DNA from: Gammaproteobacteria bacterium
GTDB lineage: Bacteria > Pseudomonadota > Gammaproteobacteria > SZUA-229
Direction of reading: 5' to 3'
Length of the DNA: 8,818 nt
Assembly: GCA_026998145.1 (NCBI GenBank)
Contig: JALTRC010000476.1
Coordinates: 1-8,818, forward strand
Position 1 is the stretch's first letter; the number at the start of each line of letters is the position of its first letter. Under the pieces are notes generated by a model. It was not told the origin of the DNA, searched no databases, and saw only the letters and a list, made by a program, of their open reading frames with translations. The position numbers were made by a program, and so were the translations under genes. Positions 7,150-8,818 of the stretch are shown here, piece after piece.

Positions 7150-7224
7150 GTAGGGTGGATCAAGCAAAGCGGATCCACCGTCAATACGGGTTCAGATGGC
7201 TCCGCTACGCTTGAGCCACCCTAC
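7150..7224. repeat. REP-like inverted pair (BIME-like element), copy 3
   Basis: The first hairpin is identical to that of copy 1. The middle segment differs (TCAATACGGGTT). In the second hairpin the left arm reads GATGGCTC, one mismatch that would still pair as U-G if transcribed from the minus strand, and the loop reads CGCTACGCTT. The middle segment groups it with copy 4. Confidence 0.83.
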
Positions 7225-7304
7225 GAAGTGGTGCTTTGACACAGAGTCACAGAGCCACAGAGAATGGAATTTATCATACGCTTAAGCACTACCAGCGCTC
7301 CAAT

Positions 7305-7379
7305 GTAGGGTGGATCAAGCAAAGCGGATCCACCGTCAATACGGGTTCAGGTGGCTCCGCTATGCTTGAGCCACCCTAC
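7305..7379. repeat. REP-like inverted pair (BIME-like element), copy 4
   Basis: Both 8-bp stems are intact and the second loop reads CGCTATGCTT. Its middle segment matches copy 3. It is the last element: the sequence after it follows the spacer only to about 7412, with changes (GCGGTGCTTTGTCTC for GTGGTGCTTTGACAC), and then becomes unique. Confidence 0.84.
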
Positions 7380-7443
7380 GAAGCGGTGCTTTGTCTCAGA
7401 GACACAGAGAGTACCCATGAATCTAAAACAAGCCCAATAATGC

Positions 7444-7472
7444 TTGATAGATTCCCCCAGCCTATTCATAAT
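7444..7472 (+). promoter_or_regulatory. Sigma-70-type promoter for the ThDP enzyme gene
   Basis: TTGATA (7444-7449, 5 of 6) and CATAAT (7467-7472, 5 of 6) have the ideal 17-base spacing. They lie in unique sequence just after the repeat array and would start a transcript near 7479 with a leader of about 50 bases. This is the best promoter match in the window and suggests that the downstream gene is transcribed independently of the efflux operon. It is a visual consensus match only. Confidence 0.6.
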
Positions 7473-7493
7473 CCCCCGACACAAAAACAGAAA

Positions 7494-7507
7494 CCGGCTC
7501 AAGCCGG
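7494..7507. other. Small GC-rich hairpin in the leader of the ThDP enzyme gene
   Basis: CCGGC pairs with GCCGG around TCAA (7494-7507), 21 bases before the start codon at 7529. On the minus strand the same stem is followed by a T-rich run (TTTCTGTTTTTG, 7493 down to 7482), so it could also act as a weak minus-strand terminator that blocks antisense transcription leaving the ThDP gene. Which role, if any, is real cannot be told from sequence. Confidence 0.35.
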
Positions 7508-7528
7508 GCCTGCGGCAGAAAACCCCTT

Positions 7529-8818
7529 ATGCAAATCACCGTTAGCGAACTGATTGTCAAATTCCTCGAACGTCTGGATATTGAATGTATTTTTGGTATG
7601 CCCGGTGCCCATATTCTGCCGGTGTATGACAGCCTCTATGATTCCCCCATTAAAACCATTCTGGCCAAGCATGAGCAGGGGGCATCCTTTATGGCGGGCG
7701 GTTATGCCCGTGCCTCGGGAAAAATCGGCGCCTGTATTACCACTGCCGGGCCGGGGGCAACCAATCTGGTCACCGGCATCGCCAATGCCTATGCGGACAA
7801 ACAGCCCATACTGATTATTACCGGCGAAACCTCCACCCATATTTTTGGCAAGGGGGGATTGCAGGAAAGCTCCGGGGAAGGGGGCAGCATTGATCAGGTG
7901 GAACTGTTCAAGGGCATCACCCAGTACAACCGCATTATTGAACGCACCGATTATTTACAGAATGTGTTAAACAAGGCGGCCAAAATACTGCTTTCTGAAA
8001 CACCCGGCCCGGTGCTGCTCAGCTTTCCTTTTAATGTACAAAAGGAAATGGTGGATGAGCGTATTTTAGATAATATCAAAACCACGCCTTTTGATTTTTG
8101 CGTAGGTCAGGTTTCCAGCCCCCTGGATGAATGTTACCGCCTGCTGGCCGAGGCAAAAAAGCCGGTGATTCTGGCAGGTTACGGCTGCATACAGTCCGGT
8201 GCGCAACAGATTTTAGGCCAGCTCAGTGAGCAGCTTAATATCCCGGTCACTTCCAGTTTGAAAGGCAAGGGTTCGATCAGTGAAAACAGTCGCCTGTCAC
8301 TGGGAAGCCTGGGGGTGACCTCTTACAGTGATGCCCTGCAATATATTTTGCATCAGGCGGATCTGCTGATTTTTTTAGGTGCCAGTTTCAATGAGCGTAC
8401 CAGTTATGTATGGAATCAGGATCTTCTGAAAAATAAAAAAATTATTCAGGTGGATAATGATTTTGAACAGCTGGAAAAAGTCTTTACCGCCGATGTGGCC
8501 ATTCAGGGGGATATTAAAAATGTGCTGGAGGCTTTGAGCGAGCAGATTGCACAGAAAAATATCCCGGCCAAAAACTACACGCCCCTGTCATCGGAGAATA
8601 ATGAAAGGGATAAAAGCTCCGGTATTTTTCATAAAAACTTTGCCCTGATTGAAAATGTGTTTAAACATATTTCCCAGGCCATTGATGTTCCAGTGCAGGT
8701 ATTTGATGACAATATTATTTTTGCGCAGAATTTTTATCAGGTATCAGTGGATGATCGATACTATCCCAATTCCGGCATATCCTCTTTAGGCCATGCCATA
8801 CCGGCGGCCATAGGCGCA
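7529..8818 (+). CDS. Thiamine-diphosphate-dependent enzyme, acetolactate synthase superfamily (partial, 3' end outside window)
   Basis: 430 codons are visible and the frame is still open at the right edge. The N-terminal pyrimidine-binding domain (about 1-170) starts MQITVSELIVKFLERLDIEC, has FGMPG (22-26), the cofactor-activating glutamate E49 in AKHEQGA, the GPGATN loop (74-79) and LQE (111-113). A central DHS-like domain spans about 195-335 (PVILAGYG at 212-219). The C-terminal domain has begun with NSGISSLGHAIPAAIGA (414-430), just short of the expected GDG magnesium/ThDP motif. Such enzymes join or cleave 2-oxo acids. After LQE there is a Gly/Ser-rich stretch (SSGEGGS, 114-120) before IDQVELF, not typical of biosynthetic acetolactate synthase. 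The GKGG-LQE and DQ pattern recalls sulfoacetaldehyde acetyltransferase more loosely. The reaction is therefore left open. An in-frame stop at 7469-7471 and no other start codon before 7529 fix the start, although no good Shine-Dalgarno is visible. Confidence 0.9.
   Translation, partial: MQITVSELIVKFLERLDIECIFGMPGAHILPVYDSLYDSPIKTILAKHEQGASFMAGGYARASGKIGACITTAGPGATNLVTGIANAYADKQPILIITGETSTHIFGKGGLQESSGEGGSIDQVELFKGITQYNRIIERTDYLQNVLNKAAKILLSETPGPVLLSFPFNVQKEMVDERILDNIKTTPFDFCVGQVSSPLDECYRLLAEAKKPVILAGYGCIQSGAQQILGQLSEQLNIPVTSSLKGKGSISENSRLSLGSLGVTSYSDALQYILHQADLLIFLGASFNERTSYVWNQDLLKNKKIIQVDNDFEQLEKVFTADVAIQGDIKNVLEALSEQIAQKNIPAKNYTPLSSENNERDKSSGIFHKNFALIENVFKHISQAIDVPVQVFDDNIIFAQNFYQVSVDDRYYPNSGISSLGHAIPAAIGA

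Larger units (their letters stand above)
6840..7412. repeat. Tandem array of four 155-bp units carrying BIME-like double-hairpin elements
   Basis: Unit starts fall at 6840, 6995, 7150 and 7305, an exact 155-bp period. Each unit is a 75-bp palindromic element plus an 80-bp spacer. Units 1-3 are complete. Unit 4 keeps its element but its spacer diverges after 7393 and the similarity ends near 7412. Elements 1 and 2 share one middle segment (GGTAATGC), while 3 and 4 share another (GTCAATACGGGTT), so the array probably grew in steps. The spacers are nearly identical, differing at only a few bases, so the whole 155-bp unit was duplicated, rather than separate elements being inserted. The array fills most of the 690-bp gene-free gap and begins one base after the pump stop codon. 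No coding gene is supported inside it. Confidence 0.95.

Noticed and set aside
6840..7412. Resemblance to a CRISPR array (regular repeats and spacers)
   Set aside because: The spacers are nearly identical to each other and the repeats are 75 bp with double hairpins. There are no unique spacers and no cas genes.
7236..7553. A 105-codon open frame starting in the third spacer
   Set aside because: It is made mostly of repeat-unit sequence read through by chance, has no recognisable domain, and overlaps the promoter and start of the ThDP enzyme gene.
7554..7814. An 86-codon open frame in another forward frame
   Set aside because: It is a shadow of the ThDP enzyme gene, whose own frame encodes recognisable conserved motifs throughout.

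Overview
The window looks like a chromosomal segment of a gammaproteobacterium with moderate GC content. The best taxonomic clues are a gammaproteobacterial-type Hfq core (SLQEPFLNALR near the N-terminus, YKHAIS near residue 55) and its position directly after what reads as the C-terminal end of MiaA, the classic miaA-hfq order. The genus cannot be fixed from the sequence alone.

Layout, left to right. Bases 1-93 are the tail of miaA. Hfq follows at 206-463, with a run of A-A-N triplets just before its ribosome binding site, and ends at a strong intrinsic terminator (484-521). The expected neighbour hflX is absent. A candidate promoter then precedes an unrecognised four-helix membrane protein (591-1091). 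Another candidate promoter precedes a tightly packed three-gene efflux operon: a TolC-type outer-membrane channel (1178-2524), a lipoprotein membrane-fusion protein (2524-3582) and an RND inner-membrane pump (3575-6838). The gene ends overlap by 1 and 8 bases, so the three are probably co-transcribed and translationally coupled. Together they would make a complete tripartite proton-driven exporter. No regulator gene is adjacent and the substrate is unknown.

One base after the pump's stop codon a non-coding repeat array begins (6840 to about 7412). Its repeat period is exactly 155 bp, with three full units and a fourth truncated one. Each unit holds a 75-bp element made of two inverted copies of a 30-bp GTAG-plus-hairpin palindrome, followed by an almost invariant 80-bp spacer with its own short tandem repeat. 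The 75-bp element has the architecture of REP/BIME elements (two REPs facing each other) and is the most unusual structure in the window.

After the array, a good sigma-70-like promoter (7444-7472) and a small 5'-leader hairpin lead into a thiamine-diphosphate enzyme of the acetolactate synthase superfamily. It starts at 7529 and runs off the right edge after 430 codons. Its ordinary catalytic features are present, together with an unusual glycine/serine-rich stretch after the active-site LQE motif, which suggests a subfamily other than biosynthetic acetolactate synthase. All genes lie on the + strand. I see no convincing minus-strand gene, tRNA, rRNA, CRISPR array or transposase.
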